Origin: an uncultured Clostridium sp.
GTDB lineage: Bacteria; Bacillota; Clostridia; TANB77; CAG-508
Direction: 5' to 3'
Assembly: GCA_948436975.1 (NCBI GenBank)
Contig: CAOJJB010000012.1
Coordinates: 1-56,579 of the forward strand
Length of the DNA stretch: 56,579 bases
Part shown: positions 26,401-33,582 of the stretch, one piece after another
Layout: each line of letters starts with the position of its first letter
How positions within the stretch are numbered: the stretch's first letter is position 1
The notes under the pieces: generated by a model
Databases searched by the model: none
Told to the model about the DNA's origin: nothing
What the model saw: only the letters and a program-made list of their open reading frames with translations
Program-made: the position numbers and the translations under genes

Positions 26401-28346
26401 TCTACAGTTGGACATAATTCAAAAGCAATCTTTTTTAATATTTTATTTGCTTCTATTACTTTTATTTTTACTTGATCTCCTATTTTAAATACTCTATTAG
26501 TTTTTTCTCCTATTAATGTTTTTCTGTTTTCATCATATACAAAATATTCGTTTCCCATATCTTCAAATCTTATTAGTCCTTCTACTGTATTTTCTAATTC
26601 TACAAACATACCAAATGAGGTTATTGATGATATAATCCCCTCATATTCTTCTCCAATTTTATTCTGCATAAATTCAGCCTTCTTTATATCTTCTGCATCT
26701 CTTTCAGCCTTTGTTGCTACCTTCTCACATTCTGATGATGTTTCTGCATATTTTTTTGCTTTATTGTCTAATTCATTTTTTCTCTCTTGATTTAAATTAT
26801 AATTGTTTTCTAAGTATTCTGAAATTACTCTGTGTATAAATAAATCTGGATATCTTCTTATTGGTGATGTAAAATGGCAATAATATTTACTTGCAATTCC
26901 AAAATGTCCTTTATTTTCACTTTCATATTTTGCCAGTTTTAATGTTCTTAAAATTAAAGTTGATATTACTTTTTCATATTCTGTACCTTTTAATTTTTCT
27001 AAAACATCTGAAAATGCTTTTGGTCTTATATTATCTCTATTGGCTTTTATTTTTTCTCCTATATTAAATAAAAATTTATTTGTTTCTTGTATTTTTTCAT
27101 ATTCTGGTTCTTCATGAACTCTATAAATAAATGGTGCTTCTAACCAATAAAATTTTTCAGCAATTGATTCATTTGCTGTTAACATAAATTGTTCTATTAT
27201 TTCATTGGCAAATGTTGTTTCATATTTTTTTACTTCAATTGCTCTTCCATTTTCATCTAATATAATTTTACTTTCTGGTATATCTAAATTTAAATATCCT
27301 TGCTCTAATCTTCTGTTTTTTAATATAAGTGCTAACTCTTCCATTAGTTTAAATTTATCTATATATTTACTATATTTATTTAAAATTACATCATCTTGAT
27401 TATTTATTATTTTATTTACATTTGTATATGTCATTCTTTCTGTTACTTTTATTATTGATTTATATACATCTGATGTAATAACTTTCCCTTTGTTATCTAT
27501 TTCCATACTACAAGATAAAGCAAATCTGTCTTTTCCAGCATTTAAACTACATATACCATTCGAAAGTTCAAATGGTAACATTGGTATAACTCTGTCAAAC
27601 ATGTATACACTTGTTCCTCTTTTTATTGCTTCCCTATCTAATTTGCTACTTTCTTTTACATAGTAGCTAACATCTGCTATATGAATATCTAACATATAAT
27701 TTCCATCTTTGGTTTTTGATACACTTATTGCATCATCTAAATCTTTTGCATCTTCTCCATCTATTGTAAAAATTATATTATCTCTTAAATCTCTTCTGTT
27801 ATTTATATCTTTTTTATTTATTTCTTGAGAAATTTTTTCAGCTTCTTCTTTCACAAAACTAGGAAATTCATTTGGTAAATTAAATTCTTTAATAACACTA
27901 AGCATATCTACTCCTGCTTGATTTACATTTCCTAAAACTTCTATGATTTCTCCTTCTGCATTTTTTCCATCTTTTGGATATTTTATAATTTTTGCAATTA
28001 CTTTATCATTATTTTTAGCATTCTTACATTTACTTTTAGATATAAATATATCTGTAGCAAATTTCTTGTCATCTGGTACAACAAAACCAAAGTTTTTAGA
28101 TTTCTGAAATATTCCTACAACAGTTTCTTTTTCTCTATTACATATTTTTACGATTTTTGCCTCTGCTCTTTTAGTTCCTTCTTTGGGTTTATCAATTATT
28201 ACTTGAACTATATCACCATTTAACGCTCCATTTACATTCTTAGCTGCTATAAATAGGTCTTCTTCATTTTCTATTTCAACAAATCCAAAACTTTTTTCAG
28301 TTGCTCTAAAAATTCCTTCAATCTTTTTCTTTTTTTTCTTACTCAT
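26391..28346 (-). CDS. rnr: Ribonuclease R
   Basis: 651 aa. An N-terminal poly-Lys start, tandem OB/cold-shock domains (about 10-150), the RNB catalytic domain with TIDGEDAKDLDDAISV (the Asp cluster), FTSPIRRYPDLFIHR, and a C-terminal S1 domain (IGEEYEGIISSITSFGMFVE). A processive 3'-5' exoribonuclease for structured RNA. Neighbour secG upstream is the common Firmicute order secG-rnr(-smpB); smpB is not next here. AGAGGA precedes ATG. Confidence 0.92.
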   Translation of the reverse strand: MSKKKKKKIEGIFRATEKSFGFVEIENEEDLFIAAKNVNGALNGDIVQVIIDKPKEGTKRAEAKIVKICNREKETVVGIFQKSKNFGFVVPDDKKFATDIFISKSKCKNAKNNDKVIAKIIKYPKDGKNAEGEIIEVLGNVNQAGVDMLSVIKEFNLPNEFPSFVKEEAEKISQEINKKDINNRRDLRDNIIFTIDGEDAKDLDDAISVSKTKDGNYMLDIHIADVSYYVKESSKLDREAIKRGTSVYMFDRVIPMLPFELSNGICSLNAGKDRFALSCSMEIDNKGKVITSDVYKSIIKVTERMTYTNVNKIINNQDDVILNKYSKYIDKFKLMEELALILKNRRLEQGYLNLDIPESKIILDENGRAIEVKKYETTFANEIIEQFMLTANESIAEKFYWLEAPFIYRVHEEPEYEKIQETNKFLFNIGEKIKANRDNIRPKAFSDVLEKLKGTEYEKVISTLILRTLKLAKYESENKGHFGIASKYYCHFTSPIRRYPDLFIHRVISEYLENNYNLNQERKNELDNKAKKYAETSSECEKVATKAERDAEDIKKAEFMQNKIGEEYEGIISSITSFGMFVELENTVEGLIRFEDMGNEYFVYDENRKTLIGEKTNRVFKIGDQVKIKVIEANKILKKIAFELCPTVDVS

Positions 28347-28423
28347 TTTTTCCTCTCAATTTATTATTGCCTTTTACTACATTTTTATTAATATTACTTT
28401 ATATATTTGGTTTATTAAAAAAA

Positions 28424-28442
28424 GCAGTATTTTAAATACTGC
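28424..28442 (-). terminator. Terminator after secG
   Basis: 8-9-bp stem GCAGTATT/AATACTGC with TTTTTTT following on the minus strand, 22 bp past the secG stop. Confidence 0.75.
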
Positions 28443-28464
28443 CCATATTTTTTATATTAAAATT

Positions 28465-28713
28465 CTAAACAACAAATAATATACCTAATGTAATTGTTAA
28501 AACAGCAAAAACAATCATTAATGTTATTGTTGCTCTTTTCATTTTTCCTTCTGTTGTTTTTCCTTTATTTTTTTCATAAAAATTATTTGCAGAAGCTCCT
28601 ACAATAGTTCCAGAAGCCCCTCCGTCTTCTTTGCTTTGTTTCAATACTAGCACAATTAAAACTAAACATACTATTGCATATATTCCCATTACTATATATT
28701 TTACTATTTCCAT
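28465..28713 (-). CDS. secG: Preprotein translocase subunit SecG
   Basis: 82 aa, two membrane helices with the family's VLKQSKEDGGASGTIVGAS loop between them. ATG at 28713 with GGAGG upstream; an earlier in-frame TTG is rejected. Part of the SecYEG channel. Upstream of rnr, separated by the hairpin at 28424. Confidence 0.9.
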   Translation of the reverse strand: MEIVKYIVMGIYAIVCLVLIVLVLKQSKEDGGASGTIVGASANNFYEKNKGKTTEGKMKRATITLMIVFAVLTITLGILFVV

Positions 28714-29049
28714 TATGATAACCTCCAATTTTCTTCTGTTTATTAACTATTATAGTTTACCATATGTCTTTTTAAAAATCAATATACTTTAATATATTTT
28801 TTTAATATTTATAGTTTTTGTGCAATTAGTTGTTATTATCATTTCAATATAAACTTCTTACTTATAAATTAAAGTATTTTTATACTTTTATAATATTATG
28901 CAACTTTTTTATAACATATCATATATCTCCTTTTATATTTTATATAAATAATATTTCATAAAAAACGCGTTTACCAATATTTATTTTTCTTCACTAATTA
29001 AATTAGTTTTCATATTATATATTATATCAACTAAAAAGGAGGTTTTTTT
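28714..29049. other. 336-bp divergent intergenic region secG / cotJ
   Basis: Very AT-rich. It must hold the secG promoter (minus) and the cotJ promoter (plus). Only the cotJ-side candidate at 28993-29019 could be matched to a consensus. No RNA gene or repeat was seen. Confidence 0.5.
28993..29019 (+). promoter_or_regulatory. Candidate mother-cell (sigma-K/E-like) promoter of cotJ
   Basis: AC (28993-28994), 16 bp, CATATTATA (29011-29019), which fits the sigma-K form AC-N16-CATANNNTA. It lies 30 bp upstream of cotJA and no better sigma-A site is seen. cotJ in Bacillus subtilis is sigma-E-driven; the two consensus sequences overlap, so the exact factor is uncertain. Confidence 0.4.
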
Positions 29050-29379
29050 ATGTGTAATTGTAATCGAAATTCTACTTGCAACCATAGATGCCATAATAAT
29101 CATAATTGCAGATGTAATAAATGTAGATGCAACAGAAATATGCATAATCATTGTTCTATATACTCTGATATTTGTAATTCTAATAATACTTCTGCATTTC
29201 CTGATAATTATTTATATGGTCATGCCTATACTCCAAATCAAACAATGTCTAAAACTTTTACACCAGAAGTTGGTCTTAATAATGGAACTATCTTTCCTGA
29301 GTTAGTAAGTCCTTATTATCCTGGTCAATCAATGGATTTTATAAATTATTTGAGAAATGGAGGTAATCAAAATGGATAG
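29050..29379 (+). CDS. cotJA: Spore coat protein CotJA
   Basis: 109 aa. The C-terminal half matches CotJA: HAYTPNQTMSKTFTPEVGL then NNGTIFPELVSPYYPGQSM. The N-terminal 40 residues are a Cys/His/Asn-rich extension (CNHRCHNNHNCRCNKCRC) that could bind metal or cross-link in the coat. AAGGAGG precedes ATG. First gene of cotJA-B-C; overlaps cotJB by eight bases. Confidence 0.88.
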   Translation: MCNCNRNSTCNHRCHNNHNCRCNKCRCNRNMHNHCSIYSDICNSNNTSAFPDNYLYGHAYTPNQTMSKTFTPEVGLNNGTIFPELVSPYYPGQSMDFINYLRNGGNQNG

Positions 29380-29641
29380 TTGTTCTTGCCAAAATATGAG
29401 TAGAAGAGAATTATTAAATCAAATAATGAGTTTAAATTTTGCTGTTAATGACTTAACATTATATTTAGATACTCATCCAACTGATTCTAAAGCTATTTGT
29501 ATGCATAATGAATATAGCGAAAAAGCTGTTGCTCTTACAGCAGAATATCAAAAATTATATGGTCCTTTAACTATCAATTTTACCTCAGATACTTGGGATT
29601 GGATTGATGAACCATGGCCTTGGGAAAGGGGGGCTTATTAA
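29372..29641 (+). CDS. cotJB: Spore coat protein CotJB
   Basis: 89 aa from ATG 29372, with GGAGG inside the end of cotJA; ATGGATAG overlaps the cotJA stop. SRRELLNQIMSLNFAVNDLT and LYLDTHPTDSKAI are the family core; it ends WDWIDEPWPWERGAY. Its TAA overlaps the cotJC ATG (TAATG), so the three genes are translationally coupled. Confidence 0.9.
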   Translation: MDSCSCQNMSRRELLNQIMSLNFAVNDLTLYLDTHPTDSKAICMHNEYSEKAVALTAEYQKLYGPLTINFTSDTWDWIDEPWPWERGAY

Positions 29642-29847
29642 TGTATTATTATGTAAAAAGTTTACAATACCCTATAAATATAAAACACAGAAATCCACAA
29701 TTAGCTAAAAATATTATTTCTCAATATGGTGGTCCTGATGGTGAACTTGGAGCTTCTCTTAGATATTTATCTCAAAGATTTGGTATGCCAGATCAAAAAT
29801 CAAAAGCTATATTAAATGATATTGGAACTGAAGAATTGGTACCATGA
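29641..29847 (+). pseudogene. cotJC: cotJC 5' part, interrupted by the mobile element
   Basis: Codons 1-65 of CotJC (MYYYVKSLQYPINIKHRNPQ onward, GGPDGELGASLRYLSQRF, ending ILNDIGTEE), then three element-derived codons and TGA at 29845. CotJC is a Mn-catalase-family coat protein of roughly 190-210 aa. Two metal ligands, E35 and E65, are on this piece; H68, E136 and H170 are on the 3' piece at 35428. The fragment is clean, with a good GGGG ribosome binding site and no decay. Classed as interrupted rather than dead because precise excision restores the frame. Confidence 0.92.
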
Positions 29848-29857
29848 TGATGTCAAT
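29811..29857 (+). other. attL of the cotJC element
   Basis: Chromosomal half to about 29832, shared core AAGAA at 29831-29835 (central GA at 29833-29834), then the element arm 29836-29857 (TTGGTACCATGATG then ATGTCAAT). The reverse complement of this arm matches the attR arm at 35402-35423 in 19 of 22 positions; all three mismatches are A/T swaps. Confidence 0.85.
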
Positions 29858-29891
29858 AGCTAAAGACAATATTTACAAATTAGCTATTGAC
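29852..29891. repeat. 12-bp inverted repeat next to attL
   Basis: 29852-29863 (GTCAATAGCTAA) and 29880-29891 are perfect inverse complements. The left arm overlaps the outer part of the attL arm (TGTCAAT), so this could be an accessory site for the recombinase or a directionality factor, or a hairpin that insulates the element from cotJ transcription. Confidence 0.6.
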
Positions 29892-29910
29892 TGTAAAATA
29901 CTAATTTCTA

Positions 29911-29939
29911 TTGATAAATTCACATAAAAATGCTATAAT
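29911..29939 (+). promoter_or_regulatory. Sigma-A promoter of the 75-aa ORF
   Basis: TTGATA (29911-29916), 17-bp spacer, TATAAT (29934-29939), about 47 bp upstream of the ATG. Confidence 0.75.
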
Positions 29940-29986
29940 ATAAGTGTAAGTAACAGCAGTTTAAACTTTCAAATGGGAGGTTCCTT

Positions 29987-30214
29987 ATGACAACTAGTGA
30001 AAGATTTATCAACTTAAAAGAACGGTTACATAATTTAAAATCTAAAAACGCAATTAGTGAGAATCGTTATTTAGCAGTACAGACCATTTTAGAACAGGCA
30101 GAGAAATTTGTAGGAATGGAAAATCCACCTGGATTGCAACTTGATTTGTTAGTAGTTCAGGGGTTGGACTCAGCAGAAAATTTAATTAAAGGTGCTGAAG
30201 ACAAGAGTTCGTAG
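29987..30214 (+). CDS. Small element protein, 75 aa, unknown (possible directionality factor or regulator)
   Basis: GGGAGG precedes ATG, a consensus promoter lies upstream and a terminator directly downstream, so it is a complete expressed unit. The sequence is helical: SERFINLKERLHNLKSKNAI, then TILEQAEKF, then LLVVQGLDSAENLIKGAED. No known domain. Its place beside attL and opposite the recombinase fits a recombination directionality factor, but such factors share no common sequence, so this is a guess. Confidence 0.65.
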   Translation: MTTSERFINLKERLHNLKSKNAISENRYLAVQTILEQAEKFVGMENPPGLQLDLLVVQGLDSAENLIKGAEDKSS

Positions 30215-30235
30215 CAGAACTCTTGTTCTTTTTTA
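30201..30235 (+). terminator. Terminator between the 75-aa ORF and the recombinase
   Basis: 10-bp stem (30201-30210 with 30217-30226), loop GTAGCA, then TCTTTTTTATTTT. The first arm contains the end of the 75-aa ORF. It separates the convergent genes. Confidence 0.85.
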
Positions 30236-30237
30236 TT

Positions 30238-31800
30238 TTAAGTAAGTTTAGATATTTTAGGATATATATGTAATTCAAAATTAGTTGGGTCAGAATCTTT
30301 TTTTATAGCCTTTTCAATTTTTAAATATGTAACTTTTGCAAGAATACTTTTTAATAAAATATTCTTATCTTTAGCGGTTTCTAACTTATAATATAAATCA
30401 ATTGCATTTTCTAATTTTGGTATCGCCATATCTTTTTCATTTTTTATTTCATTATTTTTATTTAGAAGTTCAGTATATTCTTTTAGTTTATCTTCTAACC
30501 TTTCAATGTTTTCTTTTATTGATTTAGAGCGCTTTAGAAATTCATCTTTATTATAAATTCCATTTTCTAAAAAATCATAAATTTTATTAAGTTTAGCATT
30601 TTCTTTCTCTAATTCTTTTTTAGTATTAACAATAGACTTTTCAATTAATTTGTTATTATCTGTATTTGAATTATCTTTAACATCATAATCTACTTTATAA
30701 TTTTCAAGCCATAATTTTAATGCTTCAATAATTTTATTTTCTACAATATAAAGTTTAGAACTTACATTATCACATTTAGAATTAGAACACATAAGTACAG
30801 CTGGTTTATTATTTTTTGTATAAGGCCTTCTTTGCATAGGTTTGTCGCATTTTTCACAAAATACAAGTCCAACTAAAGGATTTTGAATACTATTACTATG
30901 TTTTACTTTAGGAGTATTTTGTTTCCTTTTTTCCTGTACTAATTCCCAAGTTTTATTATCAATGATTGGTTCATGTAATCCGTTATAAATTAAATAATCT
31001 TGATTACGAGGTCTACTAATGATAAGATGTCCATTTTTCGTTTTCTTTTTCTGTTTTCTTCTATTCCAAACAATTTTACCAATATAGGTAGGATTAGAAA
31101 GAATATCTTTTACAGAAGAAATAGTCCACTCATTAGAAATTCTAGGTTTTAAATTCATATTATTTAACTGTTTTACAACTGAATTTATAGTATTACTTTC
31201 AAAAGTATATAATCGAAAGATTTCTTTCACAATATGTGCTTCACCTTGATTAATAGATAAGGTATAGCCTTTTGAATCTTTTAACTTTACTCTGTCATAT
31301 CCAAATGGAGCGATATTTCCTACAAATTTGCCTTCAGAAACAGAAATTTCACGACCTCTTTGCAAACGCCTATTGATTGTCTTATATTCTCTCCTAGACA
31401 TAAATAAGCCAAATTCAAAATATTCTTCATCAAATTCATTATCTGGGTCATAAGTTTTAACAGGTGTAATAATTTTTGTATGAGAATATTTAAAAGCTTT
31501 TGAAACTCTACCTTGATCAGCAGTATCACCACGAGCAAGTCTTTCTACTTCAACAACTAAAACAGCAGTCCATTTCTCATTTTCAACATCTTTAAGAAGT
31601 TTTTGCATTTCTTTTCTTTCACTAATCGTTTCACCACTTACAACTTCTCTATAAATTTTGGAAATATGTAGATTTCGTTTTTCAGCTAAAGTAGTTAAGA
31701 TCTTTTCATGCCTTGCTAAAGTTTCGCCTTCGCCATATTTTTCAGATTCTATATCTTCTCTTGATTTTCTTAAATATATTGCATATGTGCCATTTTGCAC
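30238..31800 (-). CDS. Large serine recombinase / integrase of the cotJC element
   Basis: 520 aa. Resolvase catalytic domain (about 1-150) with YAIYLRKSRED (nucleophile Ser13) and VVEVERLARGDTADQ; recombinase domain (about 165-290) opening FVGNIAPFGYDR; zinc ribbon with FCEKCDKPMQRR and MCSNSKCDN (four Cys); then a coiled coil (about 375-460) as in integrases that use it to control directionality. GTG start at 31800 behind AAGGAGG. It is oriented toward attL and should cut the GA core of both att sites. Same family as SpoIVCA, which removes the skin element. Confidence 0.93.
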   Translation of the reverse strand: MQNGTYAIYLRKSREDIESEKYGEGETLARHEKILTTLAEKRNLHISKIYREVVSGETISERKEMQKLLKDVENEKWTAVLVVEVERLARGDTADQGRVSKAFKYSHTKIITPVKTYDPDNEFDEEYFEFGLFMSRREYKTINRRLQRGREISVSEGKFVGNIAPFGYDRVKLKDSKGYTLSINQGEAHIVKEIFRLYTFESNTINSVVKQLNNMNLKPRISNEWTISSVKDILSNPTYIGKIVWNRRKQKKKTKNGHLIISRPRNQDYLIYNGLHEPIIDNKTWELVQEKRKQNTPKVKHSNSIQNPLVGLVFCEKCDKPMQRRPYTKNNKPAVLMCSNSKCDNVSSKLYIVENKIIEALKLWLENYKVDYDVKDNSNTDNNKLIEKSIVNTKKELEKENAKLNKIYDFLENGIYNKDEFLKRSKSIKENIERLEDKLKEYTELLNKNNEIKNEKDMAIPKLENAIDLYYKLETAKDKNILLKSILAKVTYLKIEKAIKKDSDPTNFELHIYPKISKLT

Positions 31801-31840
31801 ACTTCCTCCTTTCCTTGTAATTTGTCTTTAACTTGCCTTT

Positions 31841-31869
31841 ATTATATTTGTAATTACAACAAATTACAA
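31841..31869 (-). promoter_or_regulatory. Recombinase promoter with embedded operator-like palindrome
   Basis: Minus strand: TTGTAA (31869-31864), 17-bp spacer, TATAAT (31846-31841). The spacer contains the perfect palindrome TTGTAATTACAA at 31848-31859, and a further direct half-site (AATTACAAC) follows at 31862-31870. A repressor bound here would block the recombinase. No clear sporulation-sigma promoter was seen. Confidence 0.6.
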
Positions 31870-32007
31870 CAAAGAAGAATTTATTGTTCTTATTAAATTA
31901 ATAAGAACATTATCTATGTATTCTTTTTGATTAGCTGTATTTTTCACAATATAATCATCATAAAATTTCACTTTAGTATTTTCAATAGTATATTCTTCTA
32001 ATAACAT
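31864..32007 (-). CDS. Small ORF upstream of the recombinase, 47 aa
   Basis: ATG at 32007 with AGAGGCG upstream; 47 codons (MLLEEYTIENTKVKFYDDYI onward) ending TAA at 31864, inside the recombinase -35. Acidic-basic mix, no motif. It could be a regulator of the recombinase or a leader peptide. Confidence 0.5.
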   Translation of the reverse strand: MLLEEYTIENTKVKFYDDYIVKNTANQKEYIDNVLINLIRTINSSLL

Positions 32008-32040
32008 ATAAATCGCCTCTTTAAAATTTATGAGAAAAGC

Positions 32041-32070
32041 ATAAAAAAATACCCAAGACAGCTTGTCTTG
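32041..32070 (-). terminator. Terminator-like hairpin upstream of the 47-aa ORF
   Basis: Minus strand: CAAGACA-AGC-TGTCTTG (32070-32054) followed by GGTATTTTTTT. Any minus-strand transcript entering from the EamA side would stop here, or it acts as an attenuator in the leader of the 47-aa ORF. Confidence 0.6.
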
Positions 32071-32215
32071 AGCAAATTTATATTTTTCTATATTAACATT
32101 ATATGATGGTCAATTTATGAAATCAATTCCCTTTTACTTCCCTTTTTTCTACAAATTTATTGTTAAAGATACTAAAAAATGGATTTATAAAAATACGGAT
32201 TATAAGGAAAAATAT

Positions 32216-33076
32216 ATGTGGCTATATCTATGTTTGATATCTGCAATATTTAGTGGATTTACTTCAGTTGCAATGAAAAAATGTTCAAAAGATAATAATT
32301 CTATATCTTTAGCTTTAATAGGAATGATAATAAGTGATATTGTTTATGTAATATTAGGTGTATTTATGACTGATGTCATTTCAAGTTTTAGTATAATAAA
32401 TTTAATTAAAATAGCTCCTCTTACAATGATTCAAGCATTAGGATATATATGTGGAATCTTAGCAGTAAAATATGCAAGTGTATCAACAGTTGCACCAATA
32501 CGAAAAGGAAATACAGTAGTAACTTTAATATTAGGAATATTAATATTAAAAGATAGTTTAAATATTTTGCAATTAATATTTTCTATTATATTAATCATAT
32601 TAACTATATTGTTGGCAAAAGGAGAAAATAATAAAATTGATAAATCTAAAACCAAAGGAATAATTTCAGCATATGGCTTTGTAGTATTTAATGGAATAGC
32701 AGGATTTCTAAATAAGTTATATATAAATATATTTCATGATCCATTAATTGTAGTATTTTATTATGGTTTAATGGGAATAATATTAGTTCTTTTATATTGT
32801 TTATTTACAAATAACTTGAAAAATTTAGATATTTCTAAAATTAACTTTAAAGGATATTTTTTACTACATTCTCTATTAGATTTAGGTGCAAATTTATGTC
32901 AAAGATTTAGCTTAATAGAAGGACAAGTATCAACGGTATCAGTAATTACTTCTAGTTCAATTGTAATAACAATTTTAGCTTCAAGATTTATATTAAAAGA
33001 GAAGATTACTTTGAAAAAATATATTATGATATTAGGAATATTTATATGTGTATTAGGATTAGCATTATTAAAATAA
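32216..33076 (+). CDS. EamA/DMT-superfamily transporter (element cargo)
   Basis: 286 aa from ATG 32216, with AAGGAAA upstream; 33 extra codons of the longer frame lack a ribosome binding site. Ten membrane helices in two halves; each half ends in a typical EamA pair (for example VSTVAPIRKGNTVVTLILGI and VSTVSVITSSSIVITILASR). Substrate unknown, usually a metabolite exporter. Composition is as AT-rich as the host. Confidence 0.8.
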   Translation: MWLYLCLISAIFSGFTSVAMKKCSKDNNSISLALIGMIISDIVYVILGVFMTDVISSFSIINLIKIAPLTMIQALGYICGILAVKYASVSTVAPIRKGNTVVTLILGILILKDSLNILQLIFSIILIILTILLAKGENNKIDKSKTKGIISAYGFVVFNGIAGFLNKLYINIFHDPLIVVFYYGLMGIILVLLYCLFTNNLKNLDISKINFKGYFLLHSLLDLGANLCQRFSLIEGQVSTVSVITSSSIVITILASRFILKEKITLKKYIMILGIFICVLGLALLK

Positions 33077-33095
33077 ATCCTATTCATTATATTCT

Positions 33096-33170
33096 AATGT
33101 GTTTTAAAATTAAGTCAAGGTTAAAATGAATGTGCTGTCGCACAACCTTGACTTAATTTAAAAGCACATT
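33096..33170. repeat. 27-bp near-perfect inverted repeat after EamA
   Basis: 33096-33122 pairs with 33144-33170 with only a few mismatches; the 21-nt loop contains a second small stem GTGC-TGTC-GCAC. ATTATTTTT follows on the plus strand, so it can terminate the EamA transcript. Its size exceeds a normal terminator. Confidence 0.75.
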
Positions 33171-33361
33171 ATTTTTGGGCTAAGAGGATTTAAGGATAAG
33201 TATATTAGGTTAAGTAGACATAAGTACTATTAAAACCTACAATACCTCATTGAAAATGAGGGCAGGAAAGTAAGTGTGCACACATCACCTACACACATTG
33301 AAGGACAAGCCTTCAAGAGTTAATAATAGAACAAAAATTTTAAGCAAATATGATGTAAAAA
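33171..33361 (+). other. Structured non-coding stretch, possible ncRNA
   Basis: There is no ORF. Consecutive stems: TAGGTT (33206-33211) with AACCTA (33234-33239); CCTCATT (33245-33251) with AATGAGG (33255-33261); GTGTGCACAC (33274-33283); TTGAAGG (33298-33304) with CCTTCAA (33310-33316). G+C is clearly higher than in the flanks. It matches no RNA family I know. Confidence 0.4.
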
Positions 33362-33480
33362 TTCACCGAGTGAACTGCCTCAAACCCGCTATTCTTCGTT
33401 AAAATTGAAAATGGTGAACTAAAAAATTAAAAAAGTTCACTCATTTTAGGCAATAGTTCACTTGGTGTACTAAAATTTTA
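33362..33480. repeat. Nested dyads built from GTTCAC repeats upstream of RhuM
   Basis: Inner stem GGTGAACT (33413-33420) with AGTTCACT (33434-33441); outer imperfect arms about 33362-33383 (CACCGAGTGAACTGCC) and 33446-33480 (AGGCAATAGTTCACTT then GGTGTAC). AGTTCACT or its complement occurs four times here and again downstream of the gene pair. It lies just before the RhuM promoter and could be a set of operators or a large attenuator. Confidence 0.55.
33455..33470 (+). repeat. Left copy of a 16-bp direct repeat flanking RhuM/HEPN
   Basis: AGTTCACTTGGTGTAC; the partner at 35297-35312 differs in one base. Together they bracket the two-gene cassette. Confidence 0.75.
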
Positions 33481-33523
33481 TAGTTTTTTAGATTTTTATT
33501 TTTATAAAATTATAATAATGTAA

Positions 33524-33552
33524 TTGACAAAAGAACGAATGTTTGATAATAT
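33524..33552 (+). promoter_or_regulatory. Sigma-A promoter of the RhuM operon
   Basis: TTGACA (33524-33529), 17-bp spacer, TAATAT (33547-33552), about 30 bp upstream of the ATG at 33583; GAGG follows as ribosome binding site. Confidence 0.75.
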
Positions 33553-33582
33553 ATGACGAATAAGAAATGAGGTCGATATTAT

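Noticed and set aside
29614-29847. 77-aa frame as a complete small gene
   Set aside because: The real start is 29641 behind the cotJB stop, and the C-terminus is element-derived; it is the 5' part of cotJC.
31320-31538. 72-aa minus-strand frame in the recombinase
   Set aside because: Out-of-frame shadow inside the serine recombinase, with no ribosome binding site.
33171-33361. Known riboswitch or T-box
   Set aside because: No recognisable aptamer core or T-box sequence, and the downstream genes are not metabolic; left as an unknown structured region.
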